Shown: positions 53,723 through 62,867, numbered from the stretch's first letter. The stretch is DNA of 64,000 nt from CAYJHC01 sp964369805 (GCA_964369805.1 CAYJFM010000002.1:1-64000); one strand, 5' to 3'. Notes: generated by a model from the letters alone, not told the origin. A program made the numbers and translations.

Positions 53723-54814
53723 TTATTTCTCCATTATTTTTCTAAAGCCTTCATCGAAAGGAGGCCTTATAATTCCCTTTTCTGTTACATATGCAGTAAT
53801 ATACTTATGATCAGTTACATCAAAAGCAGGGTTAAATTTTTTTACACCACTAGCCGTCATTGGCTCTTTATACCACATTTCGCCAATTTCTGCCCCATCT
53901 CTCTCTTCTATTTCAATATCAGCTCCAGTCTTGGTTTCCATATCAATTGTACTAGTTGGAGCAAACATATAAAATGGTATCCCAAACTCTTTGGCCATAA
54001 TTGCAACTTGCATCGTTCCAATCTTATTAGCCCCATCTCCATTGGCAGCAGCCCTATCGCAGCCTACTACCACCGCTTGAATTTTCCCCTGTTTCATAAC
54101 AGTTGCAGCCATATTGTCACAGATTAAGGTTACATCTACTCCTGCCTTATCTAATTCAAAAGCTGTCAGCCTTGCCCCTTGTAGCAACGGCCTTGTTTCA
54201 TCAGCAAACACTTTAAAGTCATAACCCTTTTCTGCACCTAGATAAATCGGTGCTATACAGGTTCCATATTTTGCAGTAGCTAAGGTTCCTGCATTGCAGT
54301 GAGTAAGAATCCCCATTCCTGGTTCAAGCAAAGTTAGCCCATACTCTCCCATTTTGATTGAGGCCTCTATATCTTCCCTTTTTATGGCTTCCGCTTCTTT
54401 TTTTAATTCTTCAATAATATACTCTACTCTTTGCGAAGCTGTCTGCTCTATGCAAAGTCCTTCCTCTAAAGCTTCTGCTTTCCTTATCATTCTATCTGCT
54501 GCCCAGAATAAGTTGACAGCTGTAGGTCTTGCAGTCTTTAGGTACTCACCAGTTTCCTTAACTCTAGAAATAACATCCTTAGGTGCTTCGAGAGTCCCCC
54601 CACCCCCTTCGGTAAGCAGGTCTATGTATATGCCAAATCCAGCACAAACACCAATGGCAGGTGCACCTCTAACTCTTAACTTTTTTATCGCTTCCCAAAC
54701 ATCTTCTCTATTTCTAAGCTCAATATACTCCTCCCTACCTGGAAGAAGTGTTTGATCTATAATGATAAGTTTATCATTTTCTAATATTACAGGCTCTATT
54801 GCGTTAATTTTCAT
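53723..54814 (-). CDS. mtnA: S-methyl-5-thioribose-1-phosphate isomerase
   Basis: Isomerises methylthioribose-1-phosphate to the ribulose form in methionine salvage, or acts on deoxyribose analogues. 363 residues with RVRGAPAIGVCAGFG, LTHCNAGTLATAKYGT (catalytic cysteine), GARLTAFEL, GCDRAAANGDGANKIGT (catalytic aspartate) and NPAFDVT. No other mtn genes are adjacent. The start has AAAGGAAAT upstream. Confidence 0.93.
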   Translation of the reverse strand: MKINAIEPVILENDKLIIIDQTLLPGREEYIELRNREDVWEAIKKLRVRGAPAIGVCAGFGIYIDLLTEGGGGTLEAPKDVISRVKETGEYLKTARPTAVNLFWAADRMIRKAEALEEGLCIEQTASQRVEYIIEELKKEAEAIKREDIEASIKMGEYGLTLLEPGMGILTHCNAGTLATAKYGTCIAPIYLGAEKGYDFKVFADETRPLLQGARLTAFELDKAGVDVTLICDNMAATVMKQGKIQAVVVGCDRAAANGDGANKIGTMQVAIMAKEFGIPFYMFAPTSTIDMETKTGADIEIEERDGAEIGEMWYKEPMTASGVKKFNPAFDVTDHKYITAYVTEKGIIRPPFDEGFRKIMEK

Positions 54815-55094
54815 TTTTATTTCCTTTGCAAATACTTTATATCACTAGTTTTGACACAGCTTATTATATACTTATTTAGTCTACTTTCTCAGCACCTTTG
54901 AGTATACAGTATTTGGTATTAATACTCAAGATTATTAGGAAAGCAACTATAATGCGAATTCTTACAGCTATAGCCATCCTTTAAAAGAAATACTATCACC
55001 CAATATACATATTTTCATTTTAAGTTCATTCACATTATTATATAATTTAATTTAACATTAAGCTACGTTCACATGGCAAAGGAGAGTTTGAATT

Positions 55095-55358
55095 ATGAAA
55101 GAAAAAAATATGGGTTATTCACCTGAAAAATTAATAGAAATATTGTCTGAAATGGAATCGTTAAAACAGCTTTCTCAAAATAGTTTTTCTTACAAAAGTG
55201 TTACTTTAACTGTTGAACCTTTACCCCCAGACGACTACAATACTCATGATAATATCCTTAAAATCAAAAGATCTTTACTTTTCATTGAAGGGAAGACTGA
55301 AGATGAAGAAGCGTTTTATATGAAATTTCTACTAAATAATTTGACAATGGGGGGGTAA
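55095..55358 (+). CDS. small hypothetical protein
   Basis: 87 residues, acidic, no membrane segment and no family I recognise. It begins MKEKNMGYSPEKLIEILSEM, predicted helical, and then has an apparent beta stretch SYKSVTLTVEPLPPDD. The site AAAGGAGA lies eight bases before the ATG and a TATAAT box (about 55036-55041) is upstream. These, and the amino acid composition, support a real gene. It sits alone between mtnA and the riboswitch-controlled AOR. Confidence 0.6.
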   Translation: MKEKNMGYSPEKLIEILSEMESLKQLSQNSFSYKSVTLTVEPLPPDDYNTHDNILKIKRSLLFIEGKTEDEEAFYMKFLLNNLTMGG

Positions 55359-55448
55359 TACGTCTGTAACTAATTATATGTAAAAGCGATATATTATTCA
55401 CTATTTTGTCCAAATTGTCAAAACACTCAGTCATTAAGTGGAAACGTG

Positions 55449-55477
55449 TTGACAACTCATTTTTGCTGTAGTAGTAT
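55449..55477 (+). promoter_or_regulatory. promoter of the AOR-moaD operon
   Basis: TTGACA (55449-55454), 17-base spacer, TAGTAT (55472-55477). Transcription from here would include the whole riboswitch. Confidence 0.65.
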
Positions 55478-55489
55478 GATTTCATAAAA

Positions 55490-55592
55490 TCCGAGTTTAA
55501 CTTGTATGGAGTTAAACCGATGGGCATCATCCGTAAATTTGAGGCCTCCCGTGTTTGGAAAGGGTTTACTGGTTAATTTAAAACCGAAACCT
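55490..55592 (+). ncRNA. Moco/Tuco-type riboswitch (molybdenum or tungsten cofactor)
   Basis: The leader of the AOR gene holds GCCTCCCGTGTTTGGAAAGG (55544-55563), very close to the conserved core GCCUCCCGUAUCUGGAAAGG of the E. coli moaA Moco RNA. Around it are hairpins GTTTAAC/GTTAAAC (about 55495-55516) and GGTT/AACC (about 55571-55584), and the GATGGGCATCATCC element. Position before a tungsten/molybdenum enzyme fits the known class (Rfam MOCO_RNA_motif). I recognised it from memory, not by a covariance search. Whether it is the Moco or the shorter Tuco variant needs folding. Confidence 0.85.
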
Positions 55593-55667
55593 ATCTTGTA
55601 TATTTATATTTTAGCTCTGTTTAAGGTATTCGTGCGAGATATTTCCAAAATGAAGGAGGTAATTTTT

Positions 55668-57464
55668 ATGTCTATTTCTTATCAAGGTAAACTTGCTAGA
55701 ATTAATTTGTCTAGTGGTGAAGTTAAAATTGAAAAATTAAATTTAGAAGATGCAGTTAAATTTATTGGAGGAAGGGGCCTTGGTACAAAGATTTTATACG
55801 ATGAAGGTGTTGCCAAAGTGGATCCATTATCAGAGAAAAATAAGTTGATTTATCTAACAGGACCAATTACTGGTACCGCTGCACCTACTGCTGGTCGTTA
55901 TATGGTAGTCACAAAGTCTCCTCTAACTGGTATGATAGCTTCTTCTAACTCTGGTGGAGTTTGGGGTGCCAAGTTAAAATATGCCGGGTGGGATGGTCTT
56001 ATTATTGAAGGTAAGTCAAAAGAACCGGTTTATATAAATATTCATGATGATAATATTGAGATTCTTCCAGCTGAGGAGTATTTAGGTATGAAAAGTGAAG
56101 AGTTAGATGAAACTTTGAAAGAAAAATATCCTAAATCTTCAGTTCTATCAATTGGTCCTGCTGGTGAGAATGAGTCCCTATTAGCAGCTATTATGAATGA
56201 CACAGATAGAGCTGCTGGTCGTGGAGGTGTCGGAGCAGTAATGGGTAGCAAAAGGCTAAAGGCAATTACAGTTACTGCTACAGAAACCATAGTTAAGCCT
56301 TCAAACGTAGATAGTCTAAAAGACGTAAATAGAAATTGTCTTAAAATGCTTAAGGAAAACCCAGTTACTGGGACAGGCCTTCCAACCTATGGCACGGCAG
56401 TACTTGTAAACATAATAAATAATACCGGATCTTTCCCGACTAGAAACTGGCAAGAGTCTTATTTTGAAACTGCAGATTCCACTTCTGGAGAAACTCTAGT
56501 AGATACTAACTTTGTTAAACAAGGTTATTGCCATAGATGTTCTATAGGTTGTGGACGTGTAATCGACATGAATGGAAAAGAAGTCGGAGGACCAGAGTAT
56601 GAGCCTCTATGGGCATATGGCGGCAACTGTGGAGTAGATGACATTGTGGCTATAAGTGAGGCTAATTACTGGTGTAACGAATATGGCTTAGATGCTATAT
56701 CTACCCCATGTACGATAGCTGCTGCTATGGAACTTTATCAGTTAGGGGCAATCACTGATGTGGACTGTGAAGGAGTGCCTCTCAAGTGGGGCAGTGCAGA
56801 GGCAATAGTGGAATGGACCAAGAAAATGGGAGAAGGAAAGTCTCAATTAGCAAAGCTAATGGCTGATGGAAGCTATAGACTTTGTGAACACTATGGGCAC
56901 CCTGAAGTTTCAATTAGCGTAAAAAAACAAGAACTCCCAGCTTATGATCCTAGGGGAATTCAAGGTATAGGTATAACTTATGCAACAAGTAACAGAGGTG
57001 GCTGTCATGTAAGAGGATATCTGATATCTCCAGAAGTTCTTGGTTTACCAGAGCAGCTAGATCGTACAGCTACAGAAGGTAAAGCTCTTTGGTGTAAAAT
57101 TTTCCAAGATTTAACTGCCGTAATAGATAGTATGGGAATGTGCCTCTTCTCCTCATTTGCATTAGGCGCTCCTCAATATGCAGAAATTCTAAATGCAGCT
57201 ACTGGCACAAATTATACAGTAGAAGAGCTCTTGGAAGTAGGAGAGCGAATCTATAATATTGAGCGTCTCTTCAATAAAGAGGCTGGAATGCAAAAGGAAG
57301 ATGATAAACTCCCTAAACGATTATTAGAAGAGCCTATTACAAACGGACCTTCTAAAGGAATGACAAGTCAGCTTTCAATAACTCTACCTGACTATTATCA
57401 GGTACGTGGCTGGGTAGATGCTTTCCCAACACAAGAAACCCTAGAAAGACTTAACCTTAATTAA
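55668..57464 (+). CDS. aor: aldehyde:ferredoxin oxidoreductase (AOR) family tungsten/molybdenum enzyme
   Basis: Oxidises aldehydes to acids with ferredoxin, or reduces acids. The start MSISYQGKLARINLSSG has AAGGAGG eight bases upstream; longer frames run into the riboswitch. 598 residues: the bis-pterin-binding N-domain has GGRGLGTKILYDEG, GPITGTAAPTAGRYMVVTKSPLTG and NSGGVWGAKLKYAGWDG. The [4Fe-4S] ligands are CHRCSIGC (about 287-294) and the cysteine of DSMGMCLF (about 491), as at 288/291/295/494 in the Pyrococcus enzyme. Operon with moaD. Confidence 0.95.
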   Translation: MSISYQGKLARINLSSGEVKIEKLNLEDAVKFIGGRGLGTKILYDEGVAKVDPLSEKNKLIYLTGPITGTAAPTAGRYMVVTKSPLTGMIASSNSGGVWGAKLKYAGWDGLIIEGKSKEPVYINIHDDNIEILPAEEYLGMKSEELDETLKEKYPKSSVLSIGPAGENESLLAAIMNDTDRAAGRGGVGAVMGSKRLKAITVTATETIVKPSNVDSLKDVNRNCLKMLKENPVTGTGLPTYGTAVLVNIINNTGSFPTRNWQESYFETADSTSGETLVDTNFVKQGYCHRCSIGCGRVIDMNGKEVGGPEYEPLWAYGGNCGVDDIVAISEANYWCNEYGLDAISTPCTIAAAMELYQLGAITDVDCEGVPLKWGSAEAIVEWTKKMGEGKSQLAKLMADGSYRLCEHYGHPEVSISVKKQELPAYDPRGIQGIGITYATSNRGGCHVRGYLISPEVLGLPEQLDRTATEGKALWCKIFQDLTAVIDSMGMCLFSSFALGAPQYAEILNAATGTNYTVEELLEVGERIYNIERLFNKEAGMQKEDDKLPKRLLEEPITNGPSKGMTSQLSITLPDYYQVRGWVDAFPTQETLERLNLN

Positions 57465-57542
57465 AGCAAGATAAACTTAATTTTAGATAATACAGCTAGT
57501 AGTTGTATTATCTAAAATAGTTTAATATGAAAAGGAGCTTTC

Positions 57543-57764
57543 ATGATAGAAGTTAGATTATTTGCAACCCTACGCAAAGGGCGAGATAAAATTCTCATGT
57601 TAGATTCAAAAGAATATGCCACGGCCCTAGAAATTATTAACCACTTAGGTATAGAAAGGCAAGAAGTTGCTATCTGCCTAATTAATGGCTTTCATAGTAA
57701 GGTAGAAGATGAAGTAAAAGATGGTGATATTATTGCAATCTTTCCCCCAGTTGGTGGTGGTTAA
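57543..57764 (+). CDS. moaD: MoaD/ThiS-family sulfur carrier protein
   Basis: 73-residue ubiquitin-fold protein that carries thiocarboxylate for pterin dithiolene synthesis. VRLFATLRKGRDK at the start and the C-terminal FPPVGGG with terminal Gly-Gly are diagnostic. Located 78 bases after the AOR gene; such moaD copies commonly accompany AOR. Own AAAAGGAG site. Confidence 0.92.
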   Translation: MIEVRLFATLRKGRDKILMLDSKEYATALEIINHLGIERQEVAICLINGFHSKVEDEVKDGDIIAIFPPVGGG

Positions 57765-57829
57765 ACTGCTGAACATACTTGCAGGAACACCCTATAATAT
57801 AAAATGCAGCAGTGTACGCTATTGTGTAG

Positions 57830-57867
57830 CCCATAATTTGAAAAATCAAATTATGGGTTTTTTATTT
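57830..57867 (+). terminator. terminator of the AOR-moaD operon
   Basis: CCCATAATTTG / CAAATTATGGG around AAAAAT, then TTTTTTATTT. Confidence 0.9.
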
Positions 57868-57898
57868 CAATTCATTTAGTCTTCCATGTATAATATAT

Positions 57899-57928
57899 AA
57901 GAATTAATTCTTAATAATTTCTTAAGAA
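57899..57928 (+). promoter_or_regulatory. two palindromes upstream of the two-component operon
   Basis: AAGAATTAATTCTT (57899-57912) and TTCTTAAGAA (57919-57928) share the half-site TTCTTAA and lie 60-90 bases before the response regulator start. They could be binding sites for that regulator. Confidence 0.4.
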
Positions 57929-57987
57929 CTTCCCTACTATAACCTTAATGGGACTTTGGCGTACAATAACTTTAGGAGGTAAAGATT

Positions 57988-58692
57988 ATGTATAATGTTT
58001 TAATATGTGATGATGAGAGAGATATTGTAAATGCTTTAAAAATTTACTTAGGCAATGAAGGCTACAATCTAATAGAGGCTTTTAATGGAAAGGACGCTCT
58101 TGAGATTATTAACAAAGAGGAAGTCCACCTAATACTTATGGATATTATGATGCCTATTATGGATGGCATGGAAGCGACGCTAAAGATCCGTGAAATTTCT
58201 AATGCACCTGTAATATTCCTTACAGCTAAGGGAGAGGATATGGATAAGATTATGGGATTAAGTATTGGTGCTGATGACTATATAACAAAGCCCTTTAATC
58301 CACTAGAAGTCGTTGCTCGTACAAAGTCACAGCTAAGAAGATATACTCTTCTTGGTAGTGTTAAACCTAGTAGTGACTTGCTTATTGCAGGCGGCCTTGA
58401 GCTAAATTATAAGAAAAAAGAAGTTGTTCTAGATGGAGAAGAAGTATTCCTTACACCTTTGGAACTTGAAGTTTTGAAGCTACTCATGGAGGGAAAAGGG
58501 CAAGTTTTCTCACCAAAAGAAATCTATAGTAAAGTTTGGGGAGACTGCCTTGTTGGAAGTGAAAATACTGTAGCTGTCCATATAAGACATCTCCGTGAAA
58601 AAATTGAAATAAACCCTAAGGAACCTAGATATATTAAAGTTGTCTGGGGACAAGGGTATAAAATTGAGGAAGGTGATTTTTATGAAAAATAA
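57988..58692 (+). CDS. OmpR/PhoB-family response regulator
   Basis: 234 residues. Receiver domain with acidic pocket CDDE (residues 7-10), phosphorylated Asp52 in LILMDIMMP, Thr in LTAKGED and Lys in DYITKPF. C-terminal winged helix (about 130-230) with LTPLELEVLKLLM and VHIRHLREKIE. Overlaps the kinase gene by 11 bases, so they form a pair. Signal and targets unknown. Confidence 0.95.
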   Translation: MYNVLICDDERDIVNALKIYLGNEGYNLIEAFNGKDALEIINKEEVHLILMDIMMPIMDGMEATLKIREISNAPVIFLTAKGEDMDKIMGLSIGADDYITKPFNPLEVVARTKSQLRRYTLLGSVKPSSDLLIAGGLELNYKKKEVVLDGEEVFLTPLELEVLKLLMEGKGQVFSPKEIYSKVWGDCLVGSENTVAVHIRHLREKIEINPKEPRYIKVVWGQGYKIEEGDFYEK

Positions 58693-60700
58693 TATAATAA
58701 TTAAAGTCTCTGCCTTTGTATTAACGGTAGTATTTTTAATTGTGTTTGCTGGGTTTAGCGCTTTTAGCCTAGTGGGACATAATTCAGAACTTTTTCAAAT
58801 TAGCAAAGAAGATGCCCTACGTAATGCTCTCACTTTAGAGACATATAGTCACTCTTTTTTATATGAGCACTTAAGTGCAGCAGATAGCCATGATACTATA
58901 GAGGATTCCAACCTTAAGGGAACAGCCATAAGTGTTACAAGCAAAGATGAAAAAGGGAAAGTAGACTATAATCGTAGCACATTGACTATATCCGAAAATG
59001 AAGCTGCTACTAAGTATGACATCATTACAACCTATGATTCTGTAGACGTTCCCTATATTTACCCAAATGACACAATCGTAGAGCAAGATGAGAATGGTGT
59101 ACCCACTAGAGTTTATACAATTACGGCATACATAGACTCATCTGAATATAGGTCCTCGATTATAAGTGTAATTGGAATTTTTTATGAAATAAAGCCTTAC
59201 CTGCTACCAGTATTGATCATTTCCTTTATTTTAGGTCTTATCACTTTTGTAATTTTAATCCGATCTACTGGCAATAACATAGAGAGGCCTGGTTGGTACT
59301 CTAAGTTTCCAATGGAATTGATGATTGCTACCACATTCTTGTTAATTGCCTTCCCTCTTAATATCAGCTACTCCTACATGGATTCTTATTTTGAATTTTC
59401 AGCCGACAGCTTTTACTACGGACTTTTGCTTTGTGCTGTATTTCTTATTGCGTCTATAATAGTTGCCCAAGCTTGGCTGTTTTGTAGGGCTATCAAAATG
59501 AATTACTTATGGAAAAACTCTTTGTTAAACCTAATTACCCGTGGGATTATTAAAGTTTTTAAGCTCTTTGCCAAGGGAGGGAAAAGTCTAGGAACATCTA
59601 GTAAAACTGTGTTTTCTAAGTCAGAGCAGTATTTAAAAGAGCAGCTAAATCAAAGCCGTGAACATGAAAGCTCAAAGTACAATGAAAAACTTGTAGTTAT
59701 GTGGGTATCCATCGCTTTAGGCTTTATAGCTTTCTTAAACTTTGTTATATTAGGCGGTATACTTACTAGCTGGGTCTATGGGCCTTACCTCTTTTTAGCA
59801 TTAACTCAAATTTTCGTTAATGTACTTATCTTAGCCTTTGGTATTTACATGATTAACAAAACAATACCAATTATAGAAAGTATCAAAAAGCTTGCCTCAG
59901 GTGAGTTTAGCCATAAAATCAATCTTGACACTATGCCTCTTGGTCTTTACCATCATGCAAAGGATATCAATGAGATTGGAAATACTATTAACATTGTAGT
60001 TGATGAAGCTATGAAAAATGAAAGGTTAAAAACACAATTAATTACTAATGTCTCACATGATATAAAAACTCCCCTAACCTCTATAATTAACTATACTGAC
60101 TTAATCAGCAAGGTTGAGAATAAGGGTGAACAGCTAGATGAGTATGTTGAAGTTTTACAAAGGCAATCGGAAAAGCTCAAAAGGTTAATTGAAGATTTAG
60201 TTGAAGCTTCTAAGGCTAGTAGTGGATCAGTCCAAGCCAATGTTGCCTCTATGGATCTTAATCTATTAATCAGCCAAGTAACCTGTGAATTTGAAGAAAA
60301 ACTTAAAGATTCAAAAATCGATCTTATAGTAAAGCCTGCTATAGACACAGACGGAACCGCCCCTCACATTAACGCAGATGGAAAACTTATGATTAGAGTT
60401 TTGGATAACTTACTAACTAACATATCGAAATATGCCCTCGAAAACACAAGAGCCTATATAACAACTGAGCTTACTGATCAGAATATAAACCTGATATTCA
60501 AAAACGTTTCTAAGGAGCAACTAGACATCTCCCCTGATGAGCTTAAAGAGAGGTTTATCCGCGGGGATAAATCAAGACATACTGATGGCAACGGTCTTGG
60601 CCTGTCAATAGCAGAAAGCCTTATGCATGTTCAAGGAGGCACTCTGGACCTTGAAATTGATGGAGATTTATTTAAAGTAACCTTAGGTTTTACAAGGTAA
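58682..60700 (+). CDS. membrane sensor histidine kinase
   Basis: 672 residues from MKNNIIIKVSAFVL, start with GGAAGGTG upstream; a longer frame lies inside the regulator gene. One N-terminal membrane helix, an extracytoplasmic part of about 130 residues, then a cluster of about five helices (about 165-260 and 335-395), more than in a standard kinase. A HAMP-like linker (GEFSHKINLDTMPLG) precedes the HisKA box NVSHDIKTPLTSIINYTDLI (His about 458). The ATPase domain has RVLDNLLTNISKYA and GNGLGLSIAESLM. Confidence 0.93.
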   Translation: MKNNIIIKVSAFVLTVVFLIVFAGFSAFSLVGHNSELFQISKEDALRNALTLETYSHSFLYEHLSAADSHDTIEDSNLKGTAISVTSKDEKGKVDYNRSTLTISENEAATKYDIITTYDSVDVPYIYPNDTIVEQDENGVPTRVYTITAYIDSSEYRSSIISVIGIFYEIKPYLLPVLIISFILGLITFVILIRSTGNNIERPGWYSKFPMELMIATTFLLIAFPLNISYSYMDSYFEFSADSFYYGLLLCAVFLIASIIVAQAWLFCRAIKMNYLWKNSLLNLITRGIIKVFKLFAKGGKSLGTSSKTVFSKSEQYLKEQLNQSREHESSKYNEKLVVMWVSIALGFIAFLNFVILGGILTSWVYGPYLFLALTQIFVNVLILAFGIYMINKTIPIIESIKKLASGEFSHKINLDTMPLGLYHHAKDINEIGNTINIVVDEAMKNERLKTQLITNVSHDIKTPLTSIINYTDLISKVENKGEQLDEYVEVLQRQSEKLKRLIEDLVEASKASSGSVQANVASMDLNLLISQVTCEFEEKLKDSKIDLIVKPAIDTDGTAPHINADGKLMIRVLDNLLTNISKYALENTRAYITTELTDQNINLIFKNVSKEQLDISPDELKERFIRGDKSRHTDGNGLGLSIAESLMHVQGGTLDLEIDGDLFKVTLGFTR

Positions 60701-60722
60701 TCATAAAAAATTAGTACATCTA

Positions 60723-60758
60723 AACCCGCTACGGAAATTTCTGTGGCGGGTTATTTTT
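60723..60758 (+). terminator. terminator after the histidine kinase gene
   Basis: AACCCGC / GCGGGTT with inner GAAATTTC pairing, followed by ATTTTTTC. Confidence 0.85.
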
Positions 60759-60761
60759 TCC

Positions 60762-60799
60762 CAAAAGTTTTCCTGCAAAAGTTTTTGGCAAAAGTTTTT
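60762..60799 (+). repeat. three direct CAAAAGTTTT repeats
   Basis: CAAAAGTTTT at 60762, 60776 and 60789, steps of 14 and 13 bases, directly upstream of the -35 box of the GntR-ABC operon. Each unit is itself a near palindrome (AAAAGTTTT). Possible regulator or upstream-element binding region. Confidence 0.55.
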
Positions 60800-60822
60800 A
60801 CAGACTTTTTTTATAAACTCTA

Positions 60823-60882
60823 TTGACAAACTTCCTAGCAAGGTTTATCATACAATCATAGTATGTTAGTTGAGTAACATAC
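60823..60882 (+). promoter_or_regulatory. promoter and operator of the GntR-ABC operon
   Basis: TTGACA (60823-60828), 17-base spacer, TATCAT (60846-60851). Right after it lies a perfect inverted repeat GTATGTTA-GTTGAG-TAACATAC (60861-60882) covering the likely start site. This is where an autorepressor of the GntR/YtrA type would bind. Confidence 0.75.
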
Positions 60883-60904
60883 CCAACCACTAAAGGAGGT
60901 TACT

Positions 60905-61276
60905 ATGATTATCAATTTTGATGTTGATACACCCATATTTCAGCAAGTAGCTGACGAGCTATCCAATGGAATTATGATAGGCGCCTTCCTGGAAGAAGAA
61001 AAGGTTCCATCAGTTGCCGATCTTGCAGTTATGCTCAAGATTAATCCCGCTACAGCGCTTAAGGGAATAAATATCTTGGTAGATGACGGCATCCTCTATA
61101 AAAAAAGAGGCCTGGGAATGTTTGTTTCTACAGGAGCAAAGGAAAAGCTTTTTGCACAGAGAAAAGAAAACTTCTATTCCAAATATATAAAGGAAGTTCT
61201 AGCCGAAGGTGAAAGGCTTAATATCTCAAAGGAGGAAATCGCTTCTATGATACTTGGAGGTAAGAAAGATGAATGA
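60905..61276 (+). CDS. GntR-family (YtrA subfamily) transcriptional regulator
   Basis: 123 residues: GntR winged helix (PIFQQVADELSNGIMIGAF..VPSVADLAVMLKINPATALKGINILVDDGILYKKRGLGMFV) and only a short C-terminal helical tail, the mark of the YtrA subfamily. It probably represses its own operon through the inverted repeat at 60861-60882. Overlaps the ABC ATPase gene by 8 bases. Confidence 0.93.
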   Translation: MIINFDVDTPIFQQVADELSNGIMIGAFLEEEKVPSVADLAVMLKINPATALKGINILVDDGILYKKRGLGMFVSTGAKEKLFAQRKENFYSKYIKEVLAEGERLNISKEEIASMILGGKKDE

Positions 61277-62150
61277 AATAGAAATAAAAAATGTGACAAA
61301 GTACTATAAGTCTGCGAAGGCTTTAGATGGAGTAAGCCTAACTTTTGAAAAAGGAAAGATTTATGGTCTGCTTGGGAGAAATGGTGCAGGCAAGTCTACC
61401 CTAATTAAAGCAATATGCAATAAAATTTTCATAAGCAATGGAGAAATACTGATTGACGGCATCCCTAGTGAAGAAAACGAGCGAGCGCAGTGCAAAGTGC
61501 AGGTAATGAGCGAAACCAATATCATGCCTAATTTTAAGATTAAAGATGCTTTCAAACTAGCTATGATACTCAACCCCAACTTTGATATTGAATATGCTGA
61601 AAAATTAGCAAATCTGTTCGCCCTTGACCTAAAGAAAAAAGTAAAAACCCTATCCACAGGATATAGCTCCATATTAAAATTTATTTTAGCAATGAGCTCA
61701 AATGCGCCATATATTTTCCTTGACGAGCCTGTGTTAGGTCTTGATGCAACTCATAGGGAGTTTGTGTATAAGGTAATTATTTCAGTAAATATGAACACAG
61801 GTGCAGCTATAATTATATCAACACACATAATTGAAGAAATTTCAAATTTAATTGAAGACATCGTGATACTAACTGATGGAAAAGTTATTGAGAAGTCTGA
61901 CAAGCAATCACTTGTTAATAGCTACTATTTAGTAAGCGGACCTTCTTCTCTAGTTGAGGAGTTTTCCCTTGGGAAAAAGGTAGTATCCGAACAAACTTTA
62001 TGCGGTCTTGCTAACAAGTATATCAAAGGGCCCTTCCCAACTGAAAATGTTTCTGAATTAACTTTTTCAAAAGTCAATCTTCAGGAATTATTTGTAAAAA
62101 TTGGCGGTGGCAAAGAGGAGGAATATTATGAATCTATTATCAACATGTAA
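61269..62150 (+). CDS. ABC transporter ATP-binding protein
   Basis: 293 residues from MNEIEIKNV, start after GGAGGT. Walker A GLLGRNGAGKSTLIK, signature region LSTGYSSILKF (LSTGY instead of LSGGQ), Walker B YIFLDEPVLGLD and switch histidine STHIIEE. The C-terminal 80 residues are not part of the core. The ytrABC-like layout suggests export or response to a cell-envelope stress, which is inference. Confidence 0.93.
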   Translation: MNEIEIKNVTKYYKSAKALDGVSLTFEKGKIYGLLGRNGAGKSTLIKAICNKIFISNGEILIDGIPSEENERAQCKVQVMSETNIMPNFKIKDAFKLAMILNPNFDIEYAEKLANLFALDLKKKVKTLSTGYSSILKFILAMSSNAPYIFLDEPVLGLDATHREFVYKVIISVNMNTGAAIIISTHIIEEISNLIEDIVILTDGKVIEKSDKQSLVNSYYLVSGPSSLVEEFSLGKKVVSEQTLCGLANKYIKGPFPTENVSELTFSKVNLQELFVKIGGGKEEEYYESIINM

Positions 62151-62835
62151 GCTTCAATGGTTTTATCGAAAAAAAGACTTACTAATATTATTTTTAATCT
62201 TATCAACAATGCTTATCGTAGCTACTGTTTTAATCCTAAACGCAACCTTTAATACAATGCAGCTAACCTTTGACTTTGCTTTATACGCATATCTTTTCGT
62301 TGGTGGCCTTATGCAAAGTGACCTACTATCCATTTGTATTCAAAACGGTATTTCTAGGAAAAGTTTTTATCTTTCTCATGCCATTAGCACTTTGCTTATT
62401 TCCGTTCTTCTGTCTGCCTATATGCTTATATTTCAAATGGTTTTGAACGCAATAACTTCTAGTATAGGTCACAGCACTTTACGAATAACTTCCAGCTTGA
62501 CAGGACAGTTTTCAGATAATTATCTAAGTCTATTCTTATATTTCCTTGCAGGAGCTATCTTCGCTGGTGGACTGGGAACTTTCCTTGGCAGTATGAACGT
62601 GAGAACAACCAAAACGCAAAAGATAATCATTTATGCTTCTGGATTTGCACTAAGCTTAATTAGTTTTTATGTTATTAGTGGTTATTTATGGGACTCTAAT
62701 TTTGTTAAAGAGGTCACTTCTTTTCTTGAAAAAATGTACAGTAATATATCTATCTTCGTTCCAATTAATTTAGTTTTTGCAGTCCTTGCTCTTGCCACTG
62801 GATGGTTATTTATTAGAAGATCCGAACTAAAGTAA
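62128..62835 (+). CDS. ABC transporter membrane subunit
   Basis: 235 residues from MNLLSTCKLQWFYRKKD, start after GAGGAGG and overlapping the ATPase gene by 23 bases. Six hydrophobic segments (about residues 20-40, 47-65, 88-112, 137-160, 169-188, 210-229). Sequence family not recognised beyond its place as ABC-2-type partner of the ATPase. Confidence 0.85.
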   Translation: MNLLSTCKLQWFYRKKDLLILFLILSTMLIVATVLILNATFNTMQLTFDFALYAYLFVGGLMQSDLLSICIQNGISRKSFYLSHAISTLLISVLLSAYMLIFQMVLNAITSSIGHSTLRITSSLTGQFSDNYLSLFLYFLAGAIFAGGLGTFLGSMNVRTTKTQKIIIYASGFALSLISFYVISGYLWDSNFVKEVTSFLEKMYSNISIFVPINLVFAVLALATGWLFIRRSELK

Positions 62836-62867
62836 TCTATTGAATTTGAATTTTTTATACTAAAGTT

